From assembly GCF_020532645.1 (NCBI RefSeq), contig NZ_JAJAUZ010000004.1:124001-188000 (forward strand): DNA of 64,000 nt. Reading direction: 5' to 3'. The notes beneath the pieces were generated by a model. That model saw nothing but the letters and a program-made list of their open reading frames with translations, had not been told where the DNA came from and ran no database searches. The position numbers and the translations under genes were made by a program. The DNA is from Streptomyces bambusae (GTDB lineage: Bacteria > Actinomycetota > Actinomycetes > Streptomycetales > Streptomycetaceae). Below, piece after piece: positions 18,525 through 27,739 of the stretch. Each line of letters begins with the position of its first letter. Positions within the stretch are counted from its first letter, which is position 1.

Positions 18525-19454
18525 CTAACCTCCCAGAACGATCTCGTCGAAGGACTCCAGCCGCTTCCAGCGCTCCTCGGGCGCGCGGACCACCGGCATC
18601 AGGTCGGCCGCCGGCAGCGGGCCGAAGTCCAGGCCGGTCAGCTCGACGATGTCGACGACGGGCACCTGGTACGTGCGGAACGCGCCGAGCGGCGGCGGGT
18701 CGCCGGGCTTGGCGCCGGCCATGGCGCGTTCGAAGTCGCGGCTGAGGTCGGGGCTCTGGTCGAGCAGGTAGCCGGTCGAGGCCAGTTTGCCCGCCTGCAG
18801 GAAGGCGGCCACCTTCCAGAAGCGCAGCGGCACCTGGATGCCCCGGTACGGCGGGTCCGAGTCGTGCAGCACCGGGCCGGTCATCACGGTCAGCCTGCGG
18901 TCGAACTGCGCCGCGTGGTCGAGGAGGTAGTTCTCCAGGCCCTGCCACAGTTCCTTGCCCTGGTTGAACACGTCCTGCTGGGGAGCCGCGTTCGTGTAGT
19001 GGAAGGTGTCCGCGTTGGCCTCGTGCGCCTCGGCCGCCGCACCCCACACCGGGTCCAGGCGGCGGACCAGGTGTCCGCGGTCGAGGGGGTTGTTGCGGTA
19101 GACGTCGTTGCCGGCCTGCTGGGACTCGGGGAGCCGGGGGTCGAACTGCCACTTGTCGTCGCGCGGGACGTCTTCGAGGATCTTCTCCCCGTCGATGCAG
19201 ACGGCCGTCGAGGCCGCGAACCGCCGGTCCGGCCGCATCGCGACGGTGAAGTGGGTGTACGGGAGGACCACGGTCCGGATCTCCGGGTCCACGGGGAGCG
19301 GCAGCGGGATCTCGGTGCCCAGGAAGGACGGGTCGTAGCCGGTGCGGCCGGCCAGCCGGTCCTGGCGGGCCTCGTCCGTGTCGGCGGCACCGGCGGTGGC
19401 CGTGGCGGAGGCGGCGGATCCGGAGGCCGGGCGTCCGGCATCTGAAGTGTTCAT
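18525..19454 (-). CDS. DNA/RNA non-specific endonuclease (DRGH-type), cytoplasmic
   Basis: This beta-beta-alpha-metal nuclease of the NUC1/Serratia type has the catalytic motif DRGHLVRRLDP, His near residue 127. The metal-binding asparagine segment is TNAAPQQDVFNQGKELWQGLE. At 309 aa it is normal in size, but unlike most relatives it shows no signal peptide: the N-terminus is a Ser/Ala/Thr-rich low-complexity stretch. It should therefore digest intracellular nucleic acid. The ATG at 19454 has no clear ribosome binding site; an in-frame GTG at 19484 would add ten residues. It is co-transcribed with the lipase-fold gene and divergent from the caspase gene. Confidence 0.85.
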   Translation of the reverse strand: MNTSDAGRPASGSAASATATAGAADTDEARQDRLAGRTGYDPSFLGTEIPLPLPVDPEIRTVVLPYTHFTVAMRPDRRFAASTAVCIDGEKILEDVPRDDKWQFDPRLPESQQAGNDVYRNNPLDRGHLVRRLDPVWGAAAEAHEANADTFHYTNAAPQQDVFNQGKELWQGLENYLLDHAAQFDRRLTVMTGPVLHDSDPPYRGIQVPLRFWKVAAFLQAGKLASTGYLLDQSPDLSRDFERAMAGAKPGDPPPLGAFRTYQVPVVDIVELTGLDFGPLPAADLMPVVRAPEERWKRLESFDEIVLGG

Positions 19455-19644
19455 AGGATTGCAGTACCGCGTATCTCTGATCACCTACTGTGCGGGACCG
19501 CAAGCCACTCGAACAGGCGCCGTCCACGTGCACAGCGGCGCGGGGCCCGATCGGGCGGCCCTTCCTCCGGCGCGGTTCAGGACCCGGCGGCCACGGAAAC
19601 CATCCCGTGCCCGTCCGACCCCCCGTCCCCTGAGGAGGCCCCTC

Positions 19645-20499
19645 GTGCCCACCGGACTCTCGCTCCACATCGGTCTCAACAAAGTCGATCCGCGCCGGTA
19701 CGACGGCTGGGACGGCCGCCTCGTCGCCTGCGAGAACGACGCCCGCGACATGGCCGCCCTCGCGACCGGCGTCGGCTTCGGCGCCACCACGCTGATGACC
19801 CCCGACGGCACCGTCGAGAACATCACCGCGGAGCTGCGGAAGGCCGCCGCCCGGCTCAAGAAGGGCGACATCCTGCTGTTCACCTACTCGGGCCACGGCG
19901 GACAGATCCCCGACGCACCCGGACCGGACGTCGAGGCGGACGACTTCGACGAGACCCTCGTCCTCTACGACCGGCAGCTGCTCGACGACGAGCTGTACGC
20001 CGAGTTCCAGCGCTTCGAGGAGGGCGTGCGCATCGTCGCCCTGCTCGACTGCTGCCACAGCGGCACCGGCATCGAGTCCGTACGCGAGATCCTCAACCCG
20101 GTCGCCATGGAAGCCCAGTTCCAGACCAGCGACCCGGAGCAGATCGCCGCCGCGGCCCGGGTGATGCCGCTGCTGCGCCAGACCCGGATCTACGAGCGGG
20201 ACAAGGAGTTCTTCACGCAGCTCCAGCGCGACCTGAAGAGCCCCGACGGGGACGGGCGCACGCCCACGGCGCTGCTCATCTCCGGCTGCCAGGACAACCA
20301 GACCTCCGCCGACGGCCCGGTCAACGGCGCGTTCACGGAGGCCCTGCTCGACGTGTGGTCGAACGGGTCCTTCCGCGGCGGCTACCGGCCCTTCCACCGG
20401 GCGATCCAGCGCAAGCTGCCGGCCACGCAGAGCCCCAACCTGTTCCTGACGGGGGAGCCGGACGCGGTCTTCCTCGACCAGAAGCCGTTCACCATCTGA
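19645..20499 (+). CDS. Caspase-family (metacaspase-like, peptidase C14) protein
   Basis: The 284-aa protein is essentially a stand-alone p20-type caspase domain. The catalytic dyad is visible as His84 in TYSGHGGQ and Cys137 in LLDCCHSG. Acidic residues after the histidine (DVEADDFDET) fit the basic-residue specificity pocket of metacaspases. There is no signal peptide, membrane segment or attached sensor domain, so control must come from partners. The GTG at 19645 follows a strong GAGGAGG. It is transcribed away from the nuclease/hydrolase/STAND genes across a 190-nt gap and toward the GTPase operon. It is a probable cell-death effector by family precedent. Confidence 0.9.
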   Translation: MPTGLSLHIGLNKVDPRRYDGWDGRLVACENDARDMAALATGVGFGATTLMTPDGTVENITAELRKAAARLKKGDILLFTYSGHGGQIPDAPGPDVEADDFDETLVLYDRQLLDDELYAEFQRFEEGVRIVALLDCCHSGTGIESVREILNPVAMEAQFQTSDPEQIAAAARVMPLLRQTRIYERDKEFFTQLQRDLKSPDGDGRTPTALLISGCQDNQTSADGPVNGAFTEALLDVWSNGSFRGGYRPFHRAIQRKLPATQSPNLFLTGEPDAVFLDQKPFTI

Positions 20500-20503
20500 C
20501 CCC

Positions 20504-20525
20504 CGGGCGGCCGGGCATCCGCCCG
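20504..20525. terminator. Short hairpin between convergent caspase and GTPase genes
   Basis: CGGGCGG and CCGCCCG form a 7-bp stem with an 8-nt loop just after the caspase stop. In DNA this GC-rich such hairpins arise easily, so support is modest. Confidence 0.35.
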
Positions 20526-20556
20526 CCGGTCCGGGCGCCCGGCCCTCCGCACCCGG

Positions 20557-22101
20557 TCACTCCCCGAGGCACCAGCGGGTCAGGGGCACGATGCTCGCGT
20601 GCACCTGCAGCGGCGGGGCGTCCCCGGTGGCGGGCGGGGGCGCCCCGCCGGCCGCGCCCGGCCCGTCGAGGACCGCCGAGGTGAAGAAGAAGCGGACCTC
20701 CCGGAAGTGCGTGTCCATCGCCGCCACCAGGTTGCCCAGCCGCAGCTCCCCGCACAGCCAGTCCCGGGCCCAGGCGTCCTCGTCCCGGCGGTCCGGGAGC
20801 AGCCCGTGCGCGTCCAGCACGTCCGTCTTGCTGATCGCCACCGCCAGGCGGCTGTGTTCCAGCGGCGCCCCCATGCCCCGCATGGCCAGCACCGAGGGCG
20901 CGAACACCCGCTCCGGATGCACCGGCGAGGCCAGCGCCGCGACCTCCGCCGGCCAGTCCCCGCCCACCGCCAGCGGATCCAGCACGAACACGAACGCCCG
21001 CGCCCGGGCCGCGTACCGCAGCGCGTCCGTCTCCTCCCGCCGCGTGAACCGCTCCCCGGCCGTGTCGAACACGTGCAGCAGCCGCCGCCACGGCCCCCGG
21101 CCCAGCACGAACGACATCGCCCGCGGCAGCTCCGGCCGGGTCGCCACCGGACGGCCGCCGATCGCCAGCACCTCCCGCGCCACCGCGAACCGGCCGGCGG
21201 ACTCCTCGTCGGCCGGCCGGAACGCCCGCCCGCCGCCCGTCGCCGCCCCCTCCAGCGCGGCCGTCATCGCCGCCATCAGCTGCGTCTTCCCCGCCGCCCG
21301 GCCCCCGATCAGCGGCAGCGCCAGCTCCCGGGCGTGCCCGGCCTCCCGGCTCAGCGGCTTCCCGCAGCCCGTGTACGTGCAGAACGGCTGGAGCCGGCGG
21401 CTGCGCACCATCAGCATCCGCAGCGTCGGCAGCAGCTGCCCGCACTGGCAGCGGTGCCACAGCAGCCCGTACCGGCCCGGCCGCACGTCGCCGTGCCGCC
21501 GCCGGCAGTCCTCCCGCGGACACCCGTACGCCGGGTGCCGCACCCGCTCGAAGCAGTGCGGGCACATCACGCCCCGCCACAGCCCCCGCAGCCACACCGG
21601 CACCTGGTCCGCAGCCCGCAGCAGGCCCGCCACCAGCAGCGCCGCGCCGCCCACCAGCAGCACCAGGGCCGTGTGCACCAGCAGTACCGCGGCCAGCAGC
21701 GGGGCCGCGAGCAGCGCGCCCAGCACGTGTCCGAGCACCATCGACAGACCGCGCACCAGCCCGAAGAATCCGGGCTCCGGGCCGCCGGCGTTCATCCGGT
21801 ACGACTCCCGGCAGCGCTCGGTGGCGCCGCTGCGGGCCTCCCCGGGGGCGAGCAGCGCCAGCTGGCGGACATCGCGCAGCGCCTGCCCGAGGAAGTAGTT
21901 CCGGTACGCCGGCACCGGCTCGTCCTGCGGCCGGTACGGGGTGATGACCTCGTACTCGGGGGTGCGCCGGTGCACCACCCCCACCGTCAGCAGGGCGTAG
22001 TCGCCGGCCTGCATGAACAGCTCGCCGAGCGCGGTCACACCGGCGATCAGCAGGCCGATCGCCGCGATCGCGGCGATCACGATCAGGAACAGCGTCTCCA
22101 T
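20557..22101 (-). CDS. Membrane-anchored zinc-ribbon GTPase (double-GTPase type 2-like)
   Basis: The 514-aa protein has an N-terminal hydrophobic helix (about 3-25) and a second hydrophobic block (about 125-165). A cysteine-rich zinc-ribbon stretch follows (CPHC, then CPREDC, CQCG and CTYTGC). The GTPase domain has a P-loop GGRAAGKT near 270, the switch/G3 sequence FDTAGE near 346 and an NKxD-like SKTD near 423. It is last in the fifteen-gene operon, 4 nt after the GTPase-associated protein gene. The tail is Gly/Pro-rich. The combination resembles the DO-GTPase2 family of paired actinobacterial GTPase systems; that name is from memory. Confidence 0.78.
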   Translation of the reverse strand: METLFLIVIAAIAAIGLLIAGVTALGELFMQAGDYALLTVGVVHRRTPEYEVITPYRPQDEPVPAYRNYFLGQALRDVRQLALLAPGEARSGATERCRESYRMNAGGPEPGFFGLVRGLSMVLGHVLGALLAAPLLAAVLLVHTALVLLVGGAALLVAGLLRAADQVPVWLRGLWRGVMCPHCFERVRHPAYGCPREDCRRRHGDVRPGRYGLLWHRCQCGQLLPTLRMLMVRSRRLQPFCTYTGCGKPLSREAGHARELALPLIGGRAAGKTQLMAAMTAALEGAATGGGRAFRPADEESAGRFAVAREVLAIGGRPVATRPELPRAMSFVLGRGPWRRLLHVFDTAGERFTRREETDALRYAARARAFVFVLDPLAVGGDWPAEVAALASPVHPERVFAPSVLAMRGMGAPLEHSRLAVAISKTDVLDAHGLLPDRRDEDAWARDWLCGELRLGNLVAAMDTHFREVRFFFTSAVLDGPGAAGGAPPPATGDAPPLQVHASIVPLTRWCLGE

Positions 22102-22105
22102 GCGG

Positions 22106-24622
22106 CTACCCCTCGTCCTTGCGCGGCCTGCGCCCCGGCGTACCGTCGCTGCCCGCGCCGCCCGCGGGCGGCCGCCGGCGCAGGGCCTGCCGCAGGAATC
22201 GGCGCGGGGCGCTGTCCCGGCGGCCGGCGCGGGCCGCCAGCTCGTCGGCCAGCTCCCCGTCGTACGGCCGGACCAGGCCGGCCAGCCGGACGGTGTCCGC
22301 GACCCGCCAGCCGTCCGCCGCGTGCACCAGCACCTGCACGACGAGGGCCCGCCGGGCCTCCGGCAGCCGCTCGCGGGGCGTGAGCGCGACCCCCGCCACG
22401 TGTGACAGCAGCACCGGGGACGCCGGGCCGCGCTCCCGGGCCGCCGCCAGCACCGCCCCCAGGTACGCCTCGCAGGTACGGTCGTCCAGCCGCCGCAGCA
22501 TCGCCGGGACGGCCGCAGGGTCGGCCGGCAGCCGCAGCATCGCCGGCACCAGCCGGAACCGCTTCAGGGCCCGCGGCGCCGCCCACCGGGCCAGCGAAGC
22601 GGGCTCGAACTCCCTTGCAAGTGCCGTTGCTTCGGGTGCCTCGCGGAGGCGGCGGGCCAGCTGGAGGGTGGTCTCCGCGAAGTCCAGTGTGCGGCCGGCC
22701 GGCCAGTCCGGCCGCTGCGGCCCGGAGAGCTGCGCGCACAGCCGCAGGCAGTCGGCGAGCACCTCCCGGTCGGTCACCTCCTGTTGCAGGGTGCGGTCGA
22801 GCCAGCCGCGGGCCGCGTCGGCCGCCCCGTCCGGCGGGTCCCCGGCGGGCAGCGCCCGCAGCAGCGCGCGGGCCTCCTCGTACGTCCACGGCCGCGGGCC
22901 CGGCCACAGGGCGTGCAGCAGCTCCGGAGCGGGGAAGTCCTGGCCGCGCCGCGCCAGGATCCGCCCGAGCAGCGGGACCGCCCGGTGCGGCTCCCGGCGG
23001 GCGGCCGCCGTCCAGAACGGCTCCAGCAGCTCCGGGTGCCCGCCGAGGTCCGCCTCCGTCAGCAGCAGTGCGGGGAAGCGCAGGAACACGTCAGGGCGGC
23101 CGTCGCGGACCGAAGGCAGGGCGGCCACTTCGTCGAGCAGGGACTGCCGGAACTGCGGCCAGCCGTCCGCGAGCCGGCCGACCGCCTCCTCGATCTCCGC
23201 CGCCCACGGCCGGGCCGGCGCCGCCCCCAGCAGGCCGGCGGCCAGCGCCCGGCAGGCCTCCTCGGCCGCCGCCGGCGGCAGGTCCAGGCGGGCACCGCGG
23301 GCCCACAGCAGCAGCCGCAGCCGCGGCCGTACGTCCCCGGCGCCGGCCAGGGTGTCCAGCCACAGGGCGGTGGCCTGCGCCCGCTGCGCCGGATCGCTGA
23401 CCGGCACCGGGCCGGCCGCTCCCGGCACCCCCGCGACGTAGGCGCGCATCCGGGAGGCGTGCAGCCTGCCCTCCAGTTCGTGGTGCAGATCCCGGTCGCC
23501 GCCGGCCTGCGCGGCCGCGCTGAGGGCGGTCAACTGGGCCTCGTCCAACGCGGGATGACGCAAGTAGAGGTCACGGGCCAGGGCGGCCCGGCGGGGCGCC
23601 GGCCGGGCTGCGTCGCCCAGCAGGGCGATCACCGCGGCGAGGTCCTCGGGGGCCAGCGGGATGCCGCCACCGGCCGCGGCGGCCGCCACCGGCGCGTACC
23701 AGTCGGCCGGCCGGCGTTCGGAGCCGTCCGTGAACTCCGCCGTCCACGACCACACCGGCCCGGCCGAGCCCACCCCGATCCGGCCCAGCAGGCCCGCCAG
23801 GCCGTCCACCGGCAGGCCGACCGGGAACCGGCCGGCGGCGAAGTCGAAGACGTGCCGGGAGTCCTGCTCGTCGGGGCCGAACGCGAGGGGCACCTCAGGG
23901 ACCGCGCCCGTCAGGTGCATCCGGCTGCGTTCCGGCCTGAACTGATACGTGGCAAAAGACAATTGACGGACCATCGGAGGCGGCAGCAGACGGCTGACGG
24001 CCGCGAACCAGTGCGCGATCCGGTCGGTCGTCCGGTCCACCAGCACCACCGGCCGGCCGTCGGCGAGCGCCCCGCACACCGCCGCCAGCAGCAACGGCAG
24101 CTGCCCGGCGTGCGGATGGGCGCGCAGGAACGCGAGGACGGCCCCGGTCGTCAGCGGGCCGCGCGGCGGCGGACCCGGCAGCGGCGGCAGTTCCGTACCG
24201 GCGGCCACGGACGCGGTCCACAGCGGCGAGTCCCACAGGTCGATGCCGTGCAGCCCGCCCGACGCGGCCGCGAAGTCCTCCGTGTGCAGGGCGTGCGCGA
24301 AGTAGTTGCCGAACCGCCGCGCCGAGTCGCGGCCCACGTACCGTACGCAGACCACGGTGGCGGCCCGGCCGTCGGGACCGCCGGGCAGGAAGCACAGGTT
24401 GACCGGGCACCGGGCCAGCTGCTCCCGGGTGTCGGACTCGACGAGCGGGCGCGGCGGGTCGTAGCCGGCCAGCGACTCGACCGTGTGCAGGACTTCCGCC
24501 GGCAGGCCCGGCGTCACCGCGTTGAACTGGAAGCCGGAGAACCCGCTGAGGCCGTGCTCGCACGAGGTGTAGTAGAGCTGCCGCACGGCCGGCCGGGCGT
24601 CCCGCCCGGGCCCGCCGGTCAC
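22106..24622 (-). CDS. GTPase-associated protein 1 (GAP1-like) helical protein
   Basis: The 838-aa protein opens with QLYYTSCEHGLSGFSGFQFN, a signature of proteins encoded between paired GTPase genes and catalogued as GTPase-associated protein 1 (N, middle and C domains). The N-terminal 230 residues are mixed alpha/beta; the remainder is long Ala/Leu/Arg-rich helical repeats, likely a scaffold. No catalytic motif or membrane helix is recognisable. The GTG start overlaps the preceding GTPase stop as GTGA. The name does not imply GTPase-activating activity. I am confident of the family resemblance from gene order and the N-terminal motif, not of function. Confidence 0.72.
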   Translation of the reverse strand: MTGGPGRDARPAVRQLYYTSCEHGLSGFSGFQFNAVTPGLPAEVLHTVESLAGYDPPRPLVESDTREQLARCPVNLCFLPGGPDGRAATVVCVRYVGRDSARRFGNYFAHALHTEDFAAASGGLHGIDLWDSPLWTASVAAGTELPPLPGPPPRGPLTTGAVLAFLRAHPHAGQLPLLLAAVCGALADGRPVVLVDRTTDRIAHWFAAVSRLLPPPMVRQLSFATYQFRPERSRMHLTGAVPEVPLAFGPDEQDSRHVFDFAAGRFPVGLPVDGLAGLLGRIGVGSAGPVWSWTAEFTDGSERRPADWYAPVAAAAAGGGIPLAPEDLAAVIALLGDAARPAPRRAALARDLYLRHPALDEAQLTALSAAAQAGGDRDLHHELEGRLHASRMRAYVAGVPGAAGPVPVSDPAQRAQATALWLDTLAGAGDVRPRLRLLLWARGARLDLPPAAAEEACRALAAGLLGAAPARPWAAEIEEAVGRLADGWPQFRQSLLDEVAALPSVRDGRPDVFLRFPALLLTEADLGGHPELLEPFWTAAARREPHRAVPLLGRILARRGQDFPAPELLHALWPGPRPWTYEEARALLRALPAGDPPDGAADAARGWLDRTLQQEVTDREVLADCLRLCAQLSGPQRPDWPAGRTLDFAETTLQLARRLREAPEATALAREFEPASLARWAAPRALKRFRLVPAMLRLPADPAAVPAMLRRLDDRTCEAYLGAVLAAARERGPASPVLLSHVAGVALTPRERLPEARRALVVQVLVHAADGWRVADTVRLAGLVRPYDGELADELAARAGRRDSAPRRFLRQALRRRPPAGGAGSDGTPGRRPRKDEG

Positions 24623-25809
24623 CGCTCCCGCCCGGTCCGCGGCACCGACCCGGTCTCGGACAGCAGCCACAGCAGCGGGTCGGCGACCCGGTACGGCTGG
24701 ATGCCGGTGGGCGCCACCCGGGCGTCGGGGGTGGGGCCGTGGCCCAGGGCGGAGACGCCGAAGTACCGGTGCCGGGCGAAGTTGTTGTCGAGGATCCGGT
24801 CGATCGCCATGCCGTCCCAGTCCTTGAGGAGGTGCCGCACCTCCTCGTGCACGTCGAGGCTGTCCTGTACGTCGAACCGGCTGCCGGGTTCCGGATGCCG
24901 GCGCAGCGGGCTGCCGCGGTCCAGCAGGTGCCAGAACGCGTCCATCTTGGAGAACACGACCGCCAGCGGCGTCGTCACCTTCCCGCCGCGCCGGTGTCCG
25001 CCGGGGCGGGCGTGCAGCATGTTGGTGATGCGGCCCAGCACGTTCAGGGGGCTGTCGACGCCGTCGGTGCCGGGCAGCGCGGTGCCCGGCGCGGCCCACG
25101 GCCGGGCGCCGGGCATCTGGAGCGGGTCCAGCAGCAGGATGATGCCGTCCGCATGGGACAGGTACCGGGTGTTGATCTCCATGCTGTCGCGGGAGTTGAA
25201 GTCCTCGCCGGCCGTGTCGAAGAACGACAGCACGGTGTGCCGGGGCCGCTCGCCGAGCAGCCCGCGGCGGCGCACGCCGAACCGGAACACGAGCGGGTCG
25301 ATGCGGTTGTCGTTGGCGACGGCGGTGCGGGTGCCGAGGAACATCCGGCCGTCCCGGTACAGGTGGTCCTGGTACTCGGAGACGAACCGCATCATGGTGA
25401 GGTCGTCGGCCGCCAGCATGCACGCGCCGAACTCGCCGCCGACCCGGTTCATCATCTCGTGCAGCAGCACCGTCATGTAGACCGTCTTGCCGGTGGCCTT
25501 GGCGCCCACCATGGCGATCAGCCGGCTGTCCACCATGCCGAACTCGACGGGCAGGGTCATGTGGCAGACCGGGCAGATGCGGAAGGTGGTCTCACTCTCG
25601 CAGTCCGGGCACACCGCCGAACGGCGCCGGCCGTCGGCGGCGAACTCCGGTCCGATTTCGGCGCGTTGGCCCATGCGCTCGGCCAGGACCGGGTCGCGGC
25701 GCCGCTCGCACCGCTTCTGCGTCGGCCCGAGCCGGCTGTGGCAGCGGAACCGGATGCCGGACGCGCTGATCGACTCGTAGCAGTAGGGGCACGTCAGCCG
25801 TCTGGCCAT
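24619..25809 (-). CDS. Zinc-ribbon GTPase (double-GTPase type 1-like)
   Basis: The 396-aa soluble protein begins with two zinc-ribbon-like cysteine clusters (CPYC with CERR, then CPDC with CPVC) in residues 7-85. The GTPase domain follows, with P-loop GAKATGKT near 106, G3 FFDTAGED near 200 and a SKMD specificity motif near residue 295. It differs from its partner gene by lacking membrane segments. The ATG lies 1 nt after the Hsp70-like stop and its own stop overlaps the GAP1-like start, so expression is tightly coupled. It probably works as a pair with the membrane GTPase, perhaps as a nucleotide-switched sensor. Confidence 0.78.
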   Translation of the reverse strand: MARRLTCPYCYESISASGIRFRCHSRLGPTQKRCERRRDPVLAERMGQRAEIGPEFAADGRRRSAVCPDCESETTFRICPVCHMTLPVEFGMVDSRLIAMVGAKATGKTVYMTVLLHEMMNRVGGEFGACMLAADDLTMMRFVSEYQDHLYRDGRMFLGTRTAVANDNRIDPLVFRFGVRRRGLLGERPRHTVLSFFDTAGEDFNSRDSMEINTRYLSHADGIILLLDPLQMPGARPWAAPGTALPGTDGVDSPLNVLGRITNMLHARPGGHRRGGKVTTPLAVVFSKMDAFWHLLDRGSPLRRHPEPGSRFDVQDSLDVHEEVRHLLKDWDGMAIDRILDNNFARHRYFGVSALGHGPTPDARVAPTGIQPYRVADPLLWLLSETGSVPRTGRER

Positions 25810-25810
25810 G

Positions 25811-27739
25811 TCAGCTCACCCGCAGGCGGTGGAGGGAGACGGGGCGGAGCTCCACCTCGTCGTGGGCATCGGGGTCGGCCGGGAAGCACACCAGCCAGGA
25901 GGCGTCCCGGGCAGCGGGCAGGACGAAGCGGACCGCCAGCGGCCGGCCGGCGGGCAGCGGCTGGGCCGGCACGTCGTGCACGACCGTGCCGTCGGCGGTG
26001 CTCGACGGCCGGAAGCTGCCGGTGCCGTGCACGATCCGCACGGCGGGCAGCGTGCAGCCGGTGTCGCAGCGGAACGTGACGACGGCGGCCCGGCCGCCGC
26101 CCAGCCGGCGGCGTACGGCCGGCTCGTACAGCACCAGCGGCGGCTCGGCAGGCACCGGCAGGGTGGCCGCGCCCTCGATGTCCGCGCCCGGCGCGGCGGC
26201 GGGCAGGTGCGCCTCGACGGTGAGCGTCACCGCGCCCCGGCCGACGCGCAGGCTCAGGCCGCCGTCGTGCTCGTAGGTGCGGCGGCGGACGAGGATGTCG
26301 CCGGTGCCGGTGCCGGTGCCGGTGCCGGTGCCGGTGCCGTAGGTGGCGGTGGTGGTGGGTGGTGCGGTCTCGGACCGCCAGCGGACGCGGGCGGTCCGGG
26401 CGCCGGGGGGCCAGGCCCACAGGACGAGCAGGTGCTCGTCCCGCCGCAGCGCGTCCAGCTGCGTCACGGGTACGGCGACCAGCGGCCCGTCGGCGGCGCC
26501 GGGGGCGTCGGGGGCGGGGGCGCCTGCGGTGGGCGGATGCGGTGGGCGGGGCGGTACGGAGGTGTCCTCGGCCGCGGGGTCGGGCGGGGCCGTCGCCGTG
26601 GGGCCGGAGCCCGCGCCGAGGGGGGCCTCGGGTGCGGAGGGGGGCCGGGTGCCGCCGTCGCGGTCATGGTCCCGCTCGTCGGTGGGGGCCGCCGTCGTGG
26701 TGGCGGGTTCCGGGTCCTCCCGGGCCGGGTACGCGGGCGGCTCGGGGTCTTCCGGTTCGATGCAGCCGCGTGGGTCGTACGCCCCGCCGGCCGGGTCGGC
26801 GGCGGTGAGGCCGGGTCCGGGATGCCACGGGCCGGATGCGGCCGACTGCCGGGGGAAGGGCGGGTACGGGGACGCCGGCGGTGCGTCCGGGACGGGGCCC
26901 GTGACGATGCGGAGCGGGCCGAAGGAGGGGTAGGCGAAGAGGCCGTGGACCACGGCCAGTTCGGGCCGGTCGCAGCGGACCGGGATGCCGAGGCGGGACT
27001 CCAGGGACTCGGCGGTGCCGGGGGCCGCGGACAGGCCTCCGGCCAGGAGGACGGTGTCGGGCGCCGCGCCGGTCTCGGCCAGGAAGGCAGACACTGCCGC
27101 GGCGGTGCGGGAGGCCAGGCCGGCGGTCAGGGCGGCGAGGCGGGCCCGGTCGAGGGTGACGGTGCACGGGCTGCCGTCCTGGCCTGCGACCGTCGCCGTG
27201 GCGGTGTCCTGCTCGGACAGCCGCACGCACAACTCCTCGGCGAGGTCCGTGGTGACGCCGTCCGCCCCGTCCCGCAGCGCCGCCGCCACCGCGGCGTCGC
27301 GGTCGGTGCCGCCCAGCAGGTGGGTGGCGGTGCGCAGGACGCACACCGTGCGGTCCGGGGCGACCGCGAGGAGGGTCAGGTCCAGTGTGGTCGCGCCCTG
27401 GTCGACGACGAGGAGGGTCCGGTCGGCGCCCTCGGTCACCGCGCCGTACGCGAGCGCGACGGCCACCGGCTCCGCCGCCGGGTGCGTGACGGCGAGGCCG
27501 GCACCCTGCAGCGCGTTCTTCCGGGCGAGGTCCTGACCGCCCGACGGCGGCAGGCCCAGCGCCACCGCCCGGGGCCCCAAGGGAGCCGCCGCCGGGATGC
27601 AGCCGAGGAGTTGGGCGACCGAAGCCGCCAGGTCCGCCGGATCGGAGAGCCGTACCGTGACGACCTCCGGCCGGCCGTCGGGACCCGGCCGGGCGATCCG
27701 GCCGTACCGGTGGCCGATGTCGAGGGCGAGCACGCTCAT
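25811..27739 (-). CDS. Hsp70-like protein with disordered linker and C-terminal beta domain
   Basis: The 642-aa protein has an Hsp70/actin-type nucleotide-binding domain in about residues 1-290. The visible motifs are phosphate 1 ALDIGHRYGRIA, phosphate 2 VVDQGATTLDLTL, the LGGTDRDAAV motif and adenosine motif VLLAGGLSAAPG. It lacks a recognisable DnaK substrate-binding domain. Instead it has a Pro/Ala-rich disordered stretch (about 300-430), a (Gly-Thr)n repeat and a probable beta-rich C-terminal domain. It resembles atypical chaperones such as E. coli YegD in keeping only the ATPase part. The start overlaps the ClpB-like stop as ATGA. Confidence 0.82.
   Translation of the reverse strand: MSVLALDIGHRYGRIARPGPDGRPEVVTVRLSDPADLAASVAQLLGCIPAAAPLGPRAVALGLPPSGGQDLARKNALQGAGLAVTHPAAEPVAVALAYGAVTEGADRTLLVVDQGATTLDLTLLAVAPDRTVCVLRTATHLLGGTDRDAAVAAALRDGADGVTTDLAEELCVRLSEQDTATATVAGQDGSPCTVTLDRARLAALTAGLASRTAAAVSAFLAETGAAPDTVLLAGGLSAAPGTAESLESRLGIPVRCDRPELAVVHGLFAYPSFGPLRIVTGPVPDAPPASPYPPFPRQSAASGPWHPGPGLTAADPAGGAYDPRGCIEPEDPEPPAYPAREDPEPATTTAAPTDERDHDRDGGTRPPSAPEAPLGAGSGPTATAPPDPAAEDTSVPPRPPHPPTAGAPAPDAPGAADGPLVAVPVTQLDALRRDEHLLVLWAWPPGARTARVRWRSETAPPTTTATYGTGTGTGTGTGTGDILVRRRTYEHDGGLSLRVGRGAVTLTVEAHLPAAAPGADIEGAATLPVPAEPPLVLYEPAVRRRLGGGRAAVVTFRCDTGCTLPAVRIVHGTGSFRPSSTADGTVVHDVPAQPLPAGRPLAVRFVLPAARDASWLVCFPADPDAHDEVELRPVSLHRLRVS
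26303..26338. repeat. Six perfect tandem copies of a GGTGCC hexamer
   Basis: Six identical hexamers lie inside the Hsp70-like gene and encode a (Gly-Thr)n stretch before the C-terminal beta domain. As in the STAND gene, the six-base unit permits linker-length change without frameshift. Confidence 0.88.
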
